Origin: Streptomyces phaeoluteigriseus
GTDB lineage: Bacteria; Actinomycetota; Actinomycetes; Streptomycetales; Streptomycetaceae
Assembly: GCF_001896135.2 (NCBI RefSeq)
Contig: NZ_MPOH02000009.1
Coordinates: 110,967-147,981 of the forward strand
Direction: 5' to 3'
DNA: 37,015 nucleotides
Below the pieces are notes generated by a model. The model saw only the letters and a program-made list of their open reading frames with translations. It did no database searches and was not told where the DNA came from. The translations under genes were made by a program, and so were the position numbers. Below are positions 25,618 through 34,313 of the stretch, in pieces; positions within the stretch are counted from its first letter, which is position 1; each line of letters begins with the position of its first letter.

Positions 25618-26277
25618 ATGGACTTCCCGTGCTTCCCCCGACGCCTGCTGATTGATGTCCCTCGTGGCGGTCCTCGCCCCTACGTCGCTGTCCACCGGAC
25701 CGACGCAGGACGCGCCCGCGCCCGAGGCGAAGCCCGCCGCGCCGACGACCGCGGTCGCGGCGGCCCGCCGAAACCCTCTCCGGCGATTGCGACGGACCCG
25801 TCGGCTCCGTCGTCGAAACGGCGGGAAAGGCAGACCGGGACCGGCGACGACGTCAACAACCACGAGCGGCAGTCCTACACCGCGGGCAACCGCAACACCA
25901 CCCTGGACGGACAGGGGGCATGTGGTGATCACCGTCCGCCGCGAGAACCCGCGGTCAAGAACGCCCACGGCGACTCCGACGACCAGGCCCACCGGCACAC
26001 CGGCACGTGGTCACGCGGGCCGTACGGCGGGTTCGGCGACCGCCCGCCGGCGCACGCGGCCACCTCCATGAACGGCATCACCGACAACAACGAGACGGTG
26101 ACCGTCGCCGACTTCCGCACCATTCTCGGCTACGCCCAGCGGCGCCACCTCGCACGGCGGACCTTCTGGTCGGTCAACCGTGCCCGCCCCCGCACCGGCG
26201 GCAGGGTCGGCACGTGCTCGGGTGTCTCCCAGCAGCCGTGGGACTTCACCCGGGTCTTCGCCCAGTACAACGGCTGA
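25618..26277 (+). pseudogene. Decayed GH16-like to GH18-like secreted glycosidase remnant
   Basis: ATG 25618 follows GGAAGGGA. The signal-like sequence is split: MDFPCFPRRLL in one frame, then SLVAVLAPTSLSTGPTQDAP in another. The GH16 (laminarinase-like) N-terminal signature appears in three frames: CDGPVGSVVETAG, then TGTGDDVNNHERQSYT and AGNRNTTLDGQG, then HVVITVRRENP. The sequence then passes a Thr/Pro-like linker and joins a GH18 chitinase C-terminus (from about 26030: MNGITDNNETVTVADF, AQRRHLARRTFWSVNRARP, TCSGVSQQPWDFTRVF) that runs in one open frame to the stop at 26277. The GH16 core with its catalytic residues and the GH18 barrel with its D-x-x-D-x-D-x-E are both missing. This is a deletion joint of two secreted enzymes followed by frame decay. 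Confidence 0.65.
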
Positions 26278-26334
26278 CCCACCCCTTCCCTACCAACCCC
26301 CCACCGACGCCGCGCAGTCGGCCCAGGAGAAGAC

Positions 26335-28587
26335 ATGCTCCGATCCCTGCGAACGCCCAGAGCGGGTCGCCCCGCCCCGACCCCGGCCCGCACCATCAGA
26401 CCCTGGCTCGCGGTGCTCGTGGTCGCGGCTGCGGCCGTCTCGACCCTCACCGCCGTCCAGACCACACAGGCCGCCACCCTGGCGGCTTCGGTCGAGGCCG
26501 CCGCCCTGCCCACGAGCTGGTCCTCCGTCGTCAACGCCGGCAGCGGCAAGTGCCTGGATGCGCGGTCGGCCGCGACCGTGAACGGCACAGTGGTGCAGCA
26601 GTACGCATGCAACAACAGCACCGCTCAGCAGTGGAGCTTCACACCGACGAGCGACGGCTTCGTGCGGATCGGCAACCGCAACGACGCCCAGCAGGTCGTC
26701 GACGTGAGCAACAATTCCTCGGCCGACAACGCCGCAGTGCACCTGTGGACGTACGGCGGCGGCAACAACCAGCAGTGGCTGGCCGTCGACGAGGGCGGCG
26801 GCGCGTACCACTTCGTCAACCGGCACAGTGGCAAGTGCCTCGACGTGCCGTCCGCCTCGACGGCCGACAGCGTCCAGCTGGTGCAGTACACCTGCAACGG
26901 CACGGCGGCGCAGCGCTTCCAGGCCGCGCCGGTGAGCACCGCGCCAGGGGACGTGGACCTGGGCCCCAACGTGGTCGTCTTCGATCCGTCGATGCCGTCG
27001 TCCACGATCCAGAGCCGGCTGAACTCGATATTCCAGCAACAGGAGACGAACCAGTTCGGCTCCCAGCGTCATGCGGTGCTTTTCAAGCCGGGTACGTACA
27101 ACAACGATGTCAACGTCGGCTTCTACACCCAGGTCCTCGGGCTCGGCCAGTCGCCGGACTCCGTGACGATCAACGGCGCCGTACATGTGGAAGCGGACTG
27201 GTTCCCGCCACAGAACGCCACGCACAACTTCTGGCGCGGCGCCGAGAACCTGTCGGTGAACCCGACGGGCGGCACGGACCGCTGGGCGGTCTCGCAGGCG
27301 TCCGCGTACCGGCGTATGCATGTGCGAGGCAATCTGGAGCTGAGCGACGGCGGCTGGTCCAGCGGCGGCTTCATGGCCGACTCCAAGATCGACGGGCAGG
27401 TGCGCTCCGGCACCCAGCAGCAGTGGCTGACCCGCAACTCCCAGCTGGGCAGCTGGACGGGCTCCAACTGGAACATGGTGTTCGTCGGCAGCCAGGGTGT
27501 GCCCGGCAACACGTTCCCCAACCCGCCGTACACGACGGTGGACCGGACCCCGACGGTTCGTGAGAAGCCGTTCCTGTACGTCGACAACGCCGGCGCCTAC
27601 CAGGTCTTCGTGCCGTCCCTGCGGACCGACTCGTCGGCCACGACATGGGCGGGCGGCAATGCGGCGGGCACCTCGCTCGGCATCGACCAGTTCTTCGTCG
27701 TCAAACCGGGCGCGACCGCCGCGCAGATCAACGCGGCCCTGGCCGAGGGCAAGAACCTCCTGGTCACTCCCGGTGTCTACCACCTGAACCAGACGCTCAG
27801 GGTGACCCGCCCCGACACCGTCGTGCTCGGCCTGGGTCTCGCCACGTTCATCCCGGACAACGGCATCACGGCCATGACGGTCGCGGACGTGGACGGCGTG
27901 AAGATCGCGGGTGTCCTCTTCGACGCGGGTACGACCAACTCCCGGACACTGGTGGAGATCGGCCCGTCCGGCGCCGCCGCCAACCACGCGGCGAACCCCA
28001 CCTCCCTGCACGACGTGTACTTCCGCGTCGGAGGTGCCGCCGTGGGCAAGGCGACCACCAGCCTCGTCGTCAACAGCGACAACGTCATCGGCGACCACAT
28101 GTGGATCTGGCGCGGCGACCACGGCGACGGCATCGGCTGGAACACCAACACCGCCGACACCGGACTGATCGTCAACGGCGACAACGTGACCATGTACGGC
28201 CTGTTCGTCGAGCACTACCAGAAGCACCAGACCATCTGGAACGGCAACGGCGGACGGACGTACTTCTATCAGAACGAAATGCCCTACGACCCGCCCAACC
28301 AGGCCGCGTGGATGAACGGTTCGACGCAGGGCTACGCCGCCTACAAGGTCGCGAACTCGGTAACCAGCCATGAGGCCTACGGACTCGGCAGCTACTGCTT
28401 CTTCAACGTCGACAACAGCGTGACGGCCGAGCGCGCCTTCGAGGTGCCGAACAACCCGAACGTCCGCTTCCGCAACATGGTGACGGTCTCCCTCGGCGGC
28501 ACCGGCACGATCCGGCATGTGATCAACGACCGGGGCGGACCCTCCAACTCGGCCACCAACGTGGCCAACCTGGTGAGCCACCCGTGA
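26335..28587 (+). CDS. Secreted ricin-lectin plus right-handed beta-helix protein
   Basis: A 750-residue secreted protein. The signal region is at about 22-47 (hydrophobic LAVLVVAAAAVSTLTAV, TTQAA). A ricin-type beta-trefoil follows (about 58-205) with Q-x-W or close motifs (QQWSF, QQWLA, QRFQA). The large second part (about 215-750) is a parallel beta-helix protein resembling GH55-type folds, with FKPGTYNNDVNVGFYTQV, REKPFLYVD, TPGVYHLNQTL and WIWRGDHGDGIGW segments. Homologues are often labelled adenylyl cyclase or factor 5/8 proteins, labels I do not trust. Likely a polysaccharide-binding or degrading enzyme outside the cell. The ATG at 26335 has AGGAGAAGAC. The stop overlaps the next start as GTGA, so both are made together. 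Confidence 0.85.
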   Translation: MLRSLRTPRAGRPAPTPARTIRPWLAVLVVAAAAVSTLTAVQTTQAATLAASVEAAALPTSWSSVVNAGSGKCLDARSAATVNGTVVQQYACNNSTAQQWSFTPTSDGFVRIGNRNDAQQVVDVSNNSSADNAAVHLWTYGGGNNQQWLAVDEGGGAYHFVNRHSGKCLDVPSASTADSVQLVQYTCNGTAAQRFQAAPVSTAPGDVDLGPNVVVFDPSMPSSTIQSRLNSIFQQQETNQFGSQRHAVLFKPGTYNNDVNVGFYTQVLGLGQSPDSVTINGAVHVEADWFPPQNATHNFWRGAENLSVNPTGGTDRWAVSQASAYRRMHVRGNLELSDGGWSSGGFMADSKIDGQVRSGTQQQWLTRNSQLGSWTGSNWNMVFVGSQGVPGNTFPNPPYTTVDRTPTVREKPFLYVDNAGAYQVFVPSLRTDSSATTWAGGNAAGTSLGIDQFFVVKPGATAAQINAALAEGKNLLVTPGVYHLNQTLRVTRPDTVVLGLGLATFIPDNGITAMTVADVDGVKIAGVLFDAGTTNSRTLVEIGPSGAAANHAANPTSLHDVYFRVGGAAVGKATTSLVVNSDNVIGDHMWIWRGDHGDGIGWNTNTADTGLIVNGDNVTMYGLFVEHYQKHQTIWNGNGGRTYFYQNEMPYDPPNQAAWMNGSTQGYAAYKVANSVTSHEAYGLGSYCFFNVDNSVTAERAFEVPNNPNVRFRNMVTVSLGGTGTIRHVINDRGGPSNSATNVANLVSHP

Positions 28588-29351
28588 GGCGCCTCGCAGC
28601 ACGGCTGCTGACCCTTCTGGCGATGGTGACGGGCGTGACGGCGGCACCGGCCCAGGCCGCTGTGGCCTCGGTCGACCCGACGAGCTTCCCGCTCGGGACG
28701 GACCCGAACCAGTCCTGGTACAGCGGCCACTACCCGATCCTGTGGACCAACACCCAGTACAAGATGCTGTACGCGAACTTCGGACACAACGCCATGGACT
28801 ACGGCTCCGACACACGGCTGTCCTCGACGTTCGCGAGCCCCACACAGAACCGTTTTCTGATCGACGGGCTCAAGTGGCTCGGCGGAGCGGGTGGCGGGCC
28901 GTCGCCCACCGGCCCCATCTCCGAGACAGCGTGGTACTCACTGGCCGACAACGCGAACGGCGCATGCGTCGACGCGCGGGCCGCCGCCACGGCCAACGGC
29001 ACACCGATCCAGCAGTACGCGTGCAACGGGACGACGGCCCAGCAGTTCCAGTTCCGCCCCACCGACAGCGGATACACACGGATCGCGATCCGCCGTGATC
29101 CGCAGCAGTTCGTCGACGTCACCGGAGTCTCGACCGCGGAGAACGCACCGTTGCAGCTGTGGTCCTACGGTGGTGGCGGCAATCAGCAGTGGCTGCCGAT
29201 ACGCGAGGCCTCCGGCCGCTACCACTTCACCGCACGGCACAGCGGCAAGTGCCTGAGCGCCACAGGCGGTACGGCGAACAGCGTGCAGCTGGTACAGCGG
29301 GCCTGCGACAACTCGGCCGCACAGAGCTTCGACCTGGCTGCCCAACCCTGA
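28584..29351 (+). CDS. Secreted ThuA-tail plus ricin-lectin protein
   Basis: A 255-residue secreted protein. The signal peptide covers 1-26 (LAARLLTLLAMVTGVTAAPA). A 60-residue segment follows (about 45-105) that matches only the end of ThuA-like (trehalose-utilisation-like, glutamine-amidotransferase fold) domains: PILWTNTQYKMLYANFGHNA, then LSSTFASPTQNRFLIDGLKW. Then a ricin-type beta-trefoil (about 115-255) with QQFQF, QQWLP and QSFDL at the Q-x-W places. The catalytic front of the ThuA fold is absent, so this is a truncated enzyme or a deliberate small carbohydrate-binding product. It starts with GTG overlapping the preceding stop by 4 nt. Confidence 0.82.
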   Translation: MRRLAARLLTLLAMVTGVTAAPAQAAVASVDPTSFPLGTDPNQSWYSGHYPILWTNTQYKMLYANFGHNAMDYGSDTRLSSTFASPTQNRFLIDGLKWLGGAGGGPSPTGPISETAWYSLADNANGACVDARAAATANGTPIQQYACNGTTAQQFQFRPTDSGYTRIAIRRDPQQFVDVTGVSTAENAPLQLWSYGGGGNQQWLPIREASGRYHFTARHSGKCLSATGGTANSVQLVQRACDNSAAQSFDLAAQP

Positions 29352-30633
29352 GGCCCTGCCCTCTGGTCCTGGTGTTCGGGAAGAACAGCTTGCCGGCCGG
29401 GTACACCCCGGCGACGCAGGTCCTGCCCTGCGCCTCCCTCGGTCGGCGCCGAACGGATGGCCGCCGAGGCGGCACTGGGCCCTGTGCGATGTGGTGAGCA
29501 GACAGTAGCCTTCGAGCGGTCGTCGATCCGGATCGCCCAAGCGTCGAGGCGGAGGCCGGCGAGGTGGCCTCGGGCGTCCTGTCGTGCCGGGTCGCGATGC
29601 CCCGTCGGGCCTTCCTCGTCCGCGGCGGCAGCGTCAGGCCCGGTGGGGGTGCGGGGGCGGCCGACGGGCAGACGGGGATGCGCACCTACTGCAGCAGGGG
29701 ACGAACTGCGGACTGTCGGCAGCCTGTCCTGCGGTCAGGGCAAACGACAACGGACGGCACTCGCGGTCTGCGGCGAGGTGTCCAGTGCTCGTCGGTGAGT
29801 TGCCAGCGCGTCACACGGTGGCGGAGGGTCCCGACAGTGCAGACTTTCGTGAATTCAGGCATTTGTCCGCCGTGCTCCTCGTCGGCCTGGTCCTCAACGC
29901 CACCCTCGCCTGGTCCTGGGCCGACCCCATCGCCGCCCTAGCCATCGCCGCCATCGCCATCAAGGAAGGCCGCGACGCCTGGCAGGGCAACGGCTGCTGC
30001 GCAGCCCCGGCCGCAGCGCTGCCGCCTGCCGGTGCCGACCGGAGCGACACCTGCGAGTGCCGCCGACGCAAGCCGGCAAGGTCCACGTCGACAAAGGCTA
30101 CGACTTCCCTCGCCCGCAACTGGGCGTCCCTGGCGCGTCCTCGGCGTACCAGCCGGAGCGTGGCACCGCATCAGCGGGCTGCGGACGCGCCCGGATACGG
30201 CGAAGCCGCATCTGCCGGTGCGGCGACAGGGGCCGGCGCGGCCAGGTCGTTGTCATGATGGGCACAGGCGCCGCCGCGATGTGCAGCAGGGTGCGGGATG
30301 GCTCGGACCGGGGCTGTCGTCACTGCTCCGCAGGGCCATCGCCTCGGTCGTGCGGGATGGTCGAGGCCACCGCATGCCGCGGCGCGCACAGCGACTGCGG
30401 AGCCCGGCCTCGTCAACGCCACACTCGCCGTTACCTCGTGAGGGTGGCTGAGCTTTCGGTCGCATGCCGACGACAAGGTCGCCCTGCGCAGGAGGCGTAC
30501 CAGAGCTGCCCATGGGCAAACGCTCCTTTTCCAGACGCTCGCGAGATCAGGCGTCCTGCTTTTCGCCCCTGGTTGTCCGCTGTCGACGTCACCATCGGAG
30601 TCGGCGGTCGGGTGAACGGCGAAGGGATGGAAG
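29352..30633. other. 1.3-kb gene graveyard
   Basis: No intact gene. It holds a clear cation-efflux scrap (29863-30000, listed) and a short possible IS5-type transposase scrap: the frame at about 30069-30110 reads AGKVHVDKGYDFPR, like the DKGYD motif of IS5-family transposases, but neighbouring sequence does not continue the match. Other ORFs here are low-complexity and unconvincing. Confidence 0.45.
29863..30000 (+). pseudogene. C-terminal scrap of a cation-efflux (CDF-like) transporter
   Basis: The frame reads LSAVLLVGLVLNATLAWSWA, then DPIAALAIAAIAIKEGRDAW, then QGNGCC. This is the last two helices (L-x-N-x-x-x-x-W-x-W-A-D-P, then the K/R-E-G-x-x-A-W cap) of cation-diffusion-facilitator-like proteins of actinomycetes. 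The front of the gene is gone. Confidence 0.7.
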
Positions 30634-32160
30634 ATGAGCACTGCCCAGGCGGGAGCTACCGGTGGCGAGCAGTACGCTCCAACGATCAGCACGATGGCGG
30701 GGACCGGGGCTGCGGGGTTCAAGGGGGACAACGAGCCTGCTGGTGCGGCTCAGTTGAACCGTCCGTACGGGATCGCCGTGGATGTCACCGGCACTCTGTA
30801 CTTCTCCGACTTCAACAACCACCGGGTCCGGAAGATCACCACCGACGGGAGGATCAGCACGGTAGCGGGGACCGGGGTCGCGGGATTCAGCGGGGACAAC
30901 GGGCCTGCCGTTTCGGCCCAGCTGAACTACCCGCGTGAGGTCGCGGTGGACAGCGCAGGCGCCGTCTACATCGTCGATACCAACAACCACCGGGTCCGGA
31001 AGATCGCGGCCGACGGGAAGATCAGCACGGTCGCCGGCACGGGCGCCGCGGGCTTCAGCGGCGATGGCGGCCCCGCCACCGCTGCCCGGTTGAACCTCCC
31101 GTTGGGCGTGGCGGTGGACAACGCCGGCACCCTTTACGTCTCCGACTACAGCAACCACCGGATTCGGCGGATCACGACTGACGGGAAGGTCAGCACGTTC
31201 GCGGGGAACGGGGCCGCGGGGTTCAAGGGAGACGCCGGTCCAGCCGTCTCAGCCCAGCTGAACTGCCCGCACGGAGTGGCAGTGGACGGCGCGGGCGACC
31301 TCTACATCGCCGACCACGCCAACCACCGGATCCGGAAGGTCGCGGCCGATGGGAGGATCAGCACGGTCGCCGGCACAGGCACCGCGGGCTTCGGCGGTGA
31401 CGGCGGCCCGGCGGCCTCGGCCCTGCTGAACTACCCAGTGGGCGTCGTGGTGGACAGCTCCGGCACCCTCTACATCGCGGACTACAACAACCACCGGGTC
31501 CGGAAGGTCACGTCCGACGGGAAGATCGGCACAGTGGCCGGCACAGGCGCCGCGGGCTTCGGGGGTGATGGCGGCCCGGCCGCTTCGGCCCAGCTGTACC
31601 ACCCGTTCGGCCTCGCTGTGGACTGCGTCGACGCCCTCTACATCGCCGACCACGTCAACAACCGGGTGCGAAAGATCGCTTCGGCGAAGATGGCCGGCCT
31701 GCCCGAGTCGGGCACGGTGGTCTTCTGGGCCAACGTCCGCAGCAGGCTGCGGATGGGGGTGCTGAGCGAGTCCACCCAGGACGGGGCCGAGATCCACCAG
31801 TTGCTCGCCACCTCCAGGAACCACCAGCGGTGGCGGCTGGTCGCGGCGGGGCACGACGACGGCGACGTCCTCTACCGGTTCGAGAACGTGCGCAGCGGCA
31901 AGGTCCTGGAAGTCGTCGGCGCGCACGAGGCGGCCGGGACGGTGGTCGCGCAACGTGCGTACGAGGGAGGCGACGCGCACCACCAGCAGTGGAGGCTGAT
32001 CCCGGTGGGCTCGGCGACCGACACCCCGCGGGTGTACGAGATCGCGAACCGCAACAGCGGTCTGCTTCTGCGGGTCGACACCAACGCCCGTGCGGTGATC
32101 AGGCAGGACGGAGCGGAGGGGGATCACCGGGCCAGGCAGTGGCAGCTGCTTCTGGGGTGA
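30634..32160 (+). CDS. NHL six-repeat propeller fused to a ricin-like trefoil, no signal peptide
   Basis: A 508-residue protein. Residues about 20-345 are six consecutive 56-residue NHL repeats, each reading G-x-(V/F)AG-x-G-x-AGF-x-GD-x-x-PA, then VAVD-x-x-G-x-LYI-x-D, then NHR-(V/I)-RK; this predicts a six-bladed beta-propeller. Residues about 355-508 look like a ricin-type beta-trefoil with three Q-x-W motifs (QRWRL, QQWRL, RQWQL). There is no signal peptide or transmembrane helix, unlike the secreted ricin proteins upstream. It probably binds glycans or proteins. The ATG at 30634 has GAAGGGATGGAAG. It ends at a convergent terminator facing the minus-strand partner genes. Confidence 0.85.
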   Translation: MSTAQAGATGGEQYAPTISTMAGTGAAGFKGDNEPAGAAQLNRPYGIAVDVTGTLYFSDFNNHRVRKITTDGRISTVAGTGVAGFSGDNGPAVSAQLNYPREVAVDSAGAVYIVDTNNHRVRKIAADGKISTVAGTGAAGFSGDGGPATAARLNLPLGVAVDNAGTLYVSDYSNHRIRRITTDGKVSTFAGNGAAGFKGDAGPAVSAQLNCPHGVAVDGAGDLYIADHANHRIRKVAADGRISTVAGTGTAGFGGDGGPAASALLNYPVGVVVDSSGTLYIADYNNHRVRKVTSDGKIGTVAGTGAAGFGGDGGPAASAQLYHPFGLAVDCVDALYIADHVNNRVRKIASAKMAGLPESGTVVFWANVRSRLRMGVLSESTQDGAEIHQLLATSRNHQRWRLVAAGHDDGDVLYRFENVRSGKVLEVVGAHEAAGTVVAQRAYEGGDAHHQQWRLIPVGSATDTPRVYEIANRNSGLLLRVDTNARAVIRQDGAEGDHRARQWQLLLG

Positions 32161-32168
32161 GGCACCAG

Positions 32169-32198
32169 GGGGGCAGGGGCGATCACGCCTCTGCCCCC
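32169..32198. terminator. 13-bp stem bidirectional terminator
   Basis: GGGGGCAGGGGCG (32169-32181) pairs with CGCCTCTGCCCCC (32186-32198), one G-T pair, 4-nt loop. It lies between the convergent NHL-lectin gene and the acidic small protein gene. Confidence 0.78.
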
Positions 32199-32214
32199 TC
32201 TCGTGACCTGTGCC

Positions 32215-32769
32215 CTACTGGGAACCGGACGGGTTCTGGGCGGTCGCCTCGGTCGTCCTGGTTTCCCCCAGGGTCTTTGGGACCTCGGCGGTCGGCTTGG
32301 GCGCCGCAGGAGCCTCTGCGGCCCTGGGAGCCTCCGGGGCCTTGGGAGCCTTGGCGTAAACGCTCTTGTCCGGCGTCTTCTCCAGGTCCTTGTTCTTCTG
32401 CAGGCCGTCCTCCTCCCTCACCTTCTCACTCGCCTTCTTCATGCCGTCGGACGCCGCGTCGGAGACCGAGCTGGCGTTCCCGGCGTACTGGGCCTGCGCT
32501 TCGGCTGAAGTCTGGGTGGTCTGGATGAAGGAGCCGAGGAATCCCAGGACGGCCCGTGCCTCGGGTGACTGCTCCTGCACGACCTTCGCCCGGGAGGAAG
32601 CCCCGTGGATCGCGTTGTTGAACAGGCTCGTGCTCTTGTCGTCGTATGTGTCCTCCTCGGAGTCCTCGAAGTCGACGTCCGCACCCGGCTGCCGCTTGGT
32701 GCCCTCGGTGGTCACGGAGAAGAGCCCCGCGCCCTGGTTCGCGAAGTTGAAGATGTTGTCGAACACCAT
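32215..32769 (-). CDS. Unrecognised 184-residue acidic, helical protein
   Basis: No family recognised. The front (about 1-45) is mixed, opening with VFDNIFNFANQGAGLFSVTT and leading to a very acidic stretch (ADVDFEDSEEDTYDDKS). The middle is probably helical, with a hydrophobic patch (EARAVLGFLGSFIQTTQTSA). The last 70 residues are Ala/Pro/Lys/Glu-rich and likely disordered. No signal peptide. The ATG at 32769 is placed 7-10 nt after AGGGG; an ATG at 32775 and a GTG at 32778 also exist. It follows the pore-former-like gene by about 40 bp on the same strand, so it may be a partner, chaperone or immunity-type protein. That role is inference from position only. Confidence 0.65.
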   Translation of the reverse strand: MVFDNIFNFANQGAGLFSVTTEGTKRQPGADVDFEDSEEDTYDDKSTSLFNNAIHGASSRAKVVQEQSPEARAVLGFLGSFIQTTQTSAEAQAQYAGNASSVSDAASDGMKKASEKVREEDGLQKNKDLEKTPDKSVYAKAPKAPEAPRAAEAPAAPKPTAEVPKTLGETRTTEATAQNPSGSQ

Positions 32770-32811
32770 GGTCATCACCCCTGGTCGTCGTGGTGGCGGC
32801 GCCGCGTCCGG

Positions 32812-33905
32812 TCAAGGCCCCTTGTGCAGCGCTCGCTGGCTGTAGGTCAGGCTCTCGGCGTCGAACATCGTGTGGTGGACATCCAGGGCGGAGACGACCT
32901 CGGCCAGCCCCTTCATGCGGAAGCCGGCGCCGCCCGCCAGGTCGATGTCGGCGATGTCGCGGGCGACCACCTGGTCGAGGCCGGGGTTCCCGGACTGCGG
33001 GGGAGACAGGACCGCGACCGGCACGGCGTACTTCACCGCGACGAACCCGGAGAAGGTCACCGGGATCTCGTACGTGTAATGCTTGCGGGTACGCCGCTGC
33101 GTGGCCATGGTCTCCACGCGGGACTCTTGCGGGACCTCGCCGGAGATTTGCGATTTCGAGGTCCAGCTGGTGGTCAGGGAGCCGCCGACGGAGGCCGCGA
33201 TGCCCAGCGCCAACTGCGCGTTGAGCGACGCGCTGCCGGTGGCGCTGCCCTGGGTCGTGAACGCACCGAGTTCGTCACCGAGTTCGCCGCGGAGTTCCCC
33301 GCCGAGTTCGTCGTGGCCGTTTCGGTGGCGTTGGCGTTGTCCACCCCGACGCTGTCCTTGCTGTTCTTGTTGGTCACCGTGTTGGCGTTCTTGTTCGTCA
33401 TGTCATTCCGCAGCTGCGTCTGGAGCTGCGCCTGGAGGTCCATCTTGAGCTGGTTCTGCAGCTGCAGCTGCAGTTGCGCGCCGACACTGCCGCCGAAGGT
33501 GAGCTTGGCATCCCCGTGGAGCGACCACGTCACCCCGTTCGACACGGTGAAATCGACCGAGTCGGTGAAGGTCATCGGCTTCTGACTGCGGTTGACGTAG
33601 GCGCGCGAGGAGAACGTGTCGGGCGGGGGCTGGTCGATGTCGCACCGCTCCTCGATCAGCGGCTCCCCGAGGTTCATGTAGGCGAGCCAGCCCAGATCGA
33701 ACGCGGATCCGGGGAAAGCGCCGAAGCGCAACTTGTTGATGGAGAACCCGACGGGCTTGTGCTGCACTCCGAAGTTGTCGGTGTAGACCAGGTTGGGATG
33801 GTTCAGAATCGACTGCCAGGTCTGCTCGACGTTCAGTTCCCGCAGGTTCTTCTTCGTCAGCGGATGGCGCTTGAACCGTTCCAAATTGTACGCGGTGGAA
33901 GGCAT
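32812..33905 (-). pseudogene. Aerolysin/ETX-MTX2-like protein with Q/N-rich insert, frameshifted
   Basis: Two frames make one protein of about 365 residues: the upstream frame from ATG 33905 (GAGGACGGGGA before it), and the frame ending at 32812. They change over at about 33258-33310. The first part has Tyr/Asn-rich strands (NRSQKPMTFTDSVDFTVSNG, TWSLHGDAKLTFGGSVG) and the second a matching set (ASVGGSLTTSWTSKSQISGE, YEIPVTFSGFVAVKYAVPVA). This is the paired Ser/Thr-rich strand pattern of ETX/MTX2-aerolysin-like pore formers. Between them sits a Gln-rich then Asn/Thr-rich insert (QLQLQLQNQLKMDLQAQLQ, then NANTVTNKNSKDS). No signal peptide. The break lies beside four tandem 12-mers. It may be a real mutation or one misread base. 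Family assignment is by pattern only. Confidence 0.5.
33265..33312. repeat. Four tandem 12-mers inside the pore-former-like gene
   Basis: accgagttcgtc, accgagttcgcc, gcggagttcccc, gccgagttcgtc occupy 33265-33276, 33277-33288, 33289-33300 and 33301-33312. On the coding strand they give repeated Asn-Ser-(V/A) units at the end of the low-complexity insert, where the reading frame breaks. Confidence 0.7.
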
Positions 33906-34313
33906 TCCCCGTCCTCGACTGATCTGGCCGAAACGCGCTCGATGAAATGGAGTCAGGCATCTGCGCGCTTTCCGAAATTCGAAGCTATCAGGGGCTTCAT
34001 TGTCTAGGAAGGTGTCTTCGCGCATCACGCTCAATCGAGTGAAAGGGGTTCACCGGAGGCTCCCAACTCGCTGGAACGGGAAGTAAGTTGAAGTGCCGCC
34101 GATCGCTCGATCGATGGCCTTCCAAGAGTCCTTCCTGCGCATGCCGCGGCTGCGGCCGGTGCTGTGGTGAGGGCATTCGATGCGGTGTCGAATCAATTCC
34201 GGATTCCCTTCGGCGCAGGATGATCAGGGCCTGCGGTAATGCACCGCATGGAAAACCTTGCAACGAGCGGCCGACGCATTGCTCCCACATCAAGAAGAGG
34301 TGAGGTTTCCGCG
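33906..34313. promoter_or_regulatory. Divergent promoter region of the lectin/pore-former locus
   Basis: This 408-bp gap is less GC-rich than its surroundings and contains no convincing gene. It must drive the minus-strand pore-former-like gene and the plus-strand trefoil genes. A dyad TGCGGT-aatgc-ACCGCA lies at 34232-34248, about 65 bp before the 34314 start, and may be an operator. I could not choose a -35/-10 pair with confidence. Confidence 0.5.

Noticed and set aside
26290..28845. 851-codon minus-strand ORF opposite the beta-helix gene
   Set aside because: It is an antisense shadow produced by high GC; its translation is His/Val/Arg/Gly-rich, and the plus strand has a signal peptide, ricin motifs and a good ribosome binding site.
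30069..30240. IS5-family transposase gene
   Set aside because: Only a DKGYD-like stretch is seen; the following RIAR/GRHRW-type motifs, ends and target duplications are not found, so it is mentioned only as a possible scrap.
32872..33905. Two independent genes instead of one broken pore-former-like gene
   Set aside because: The 33213-32812 ORF has no ribosome binding site and its start lies in the middle of a strand that continues upstream in its own frame, while the 33905 frame turns into Arg/Pro shadow after the break.
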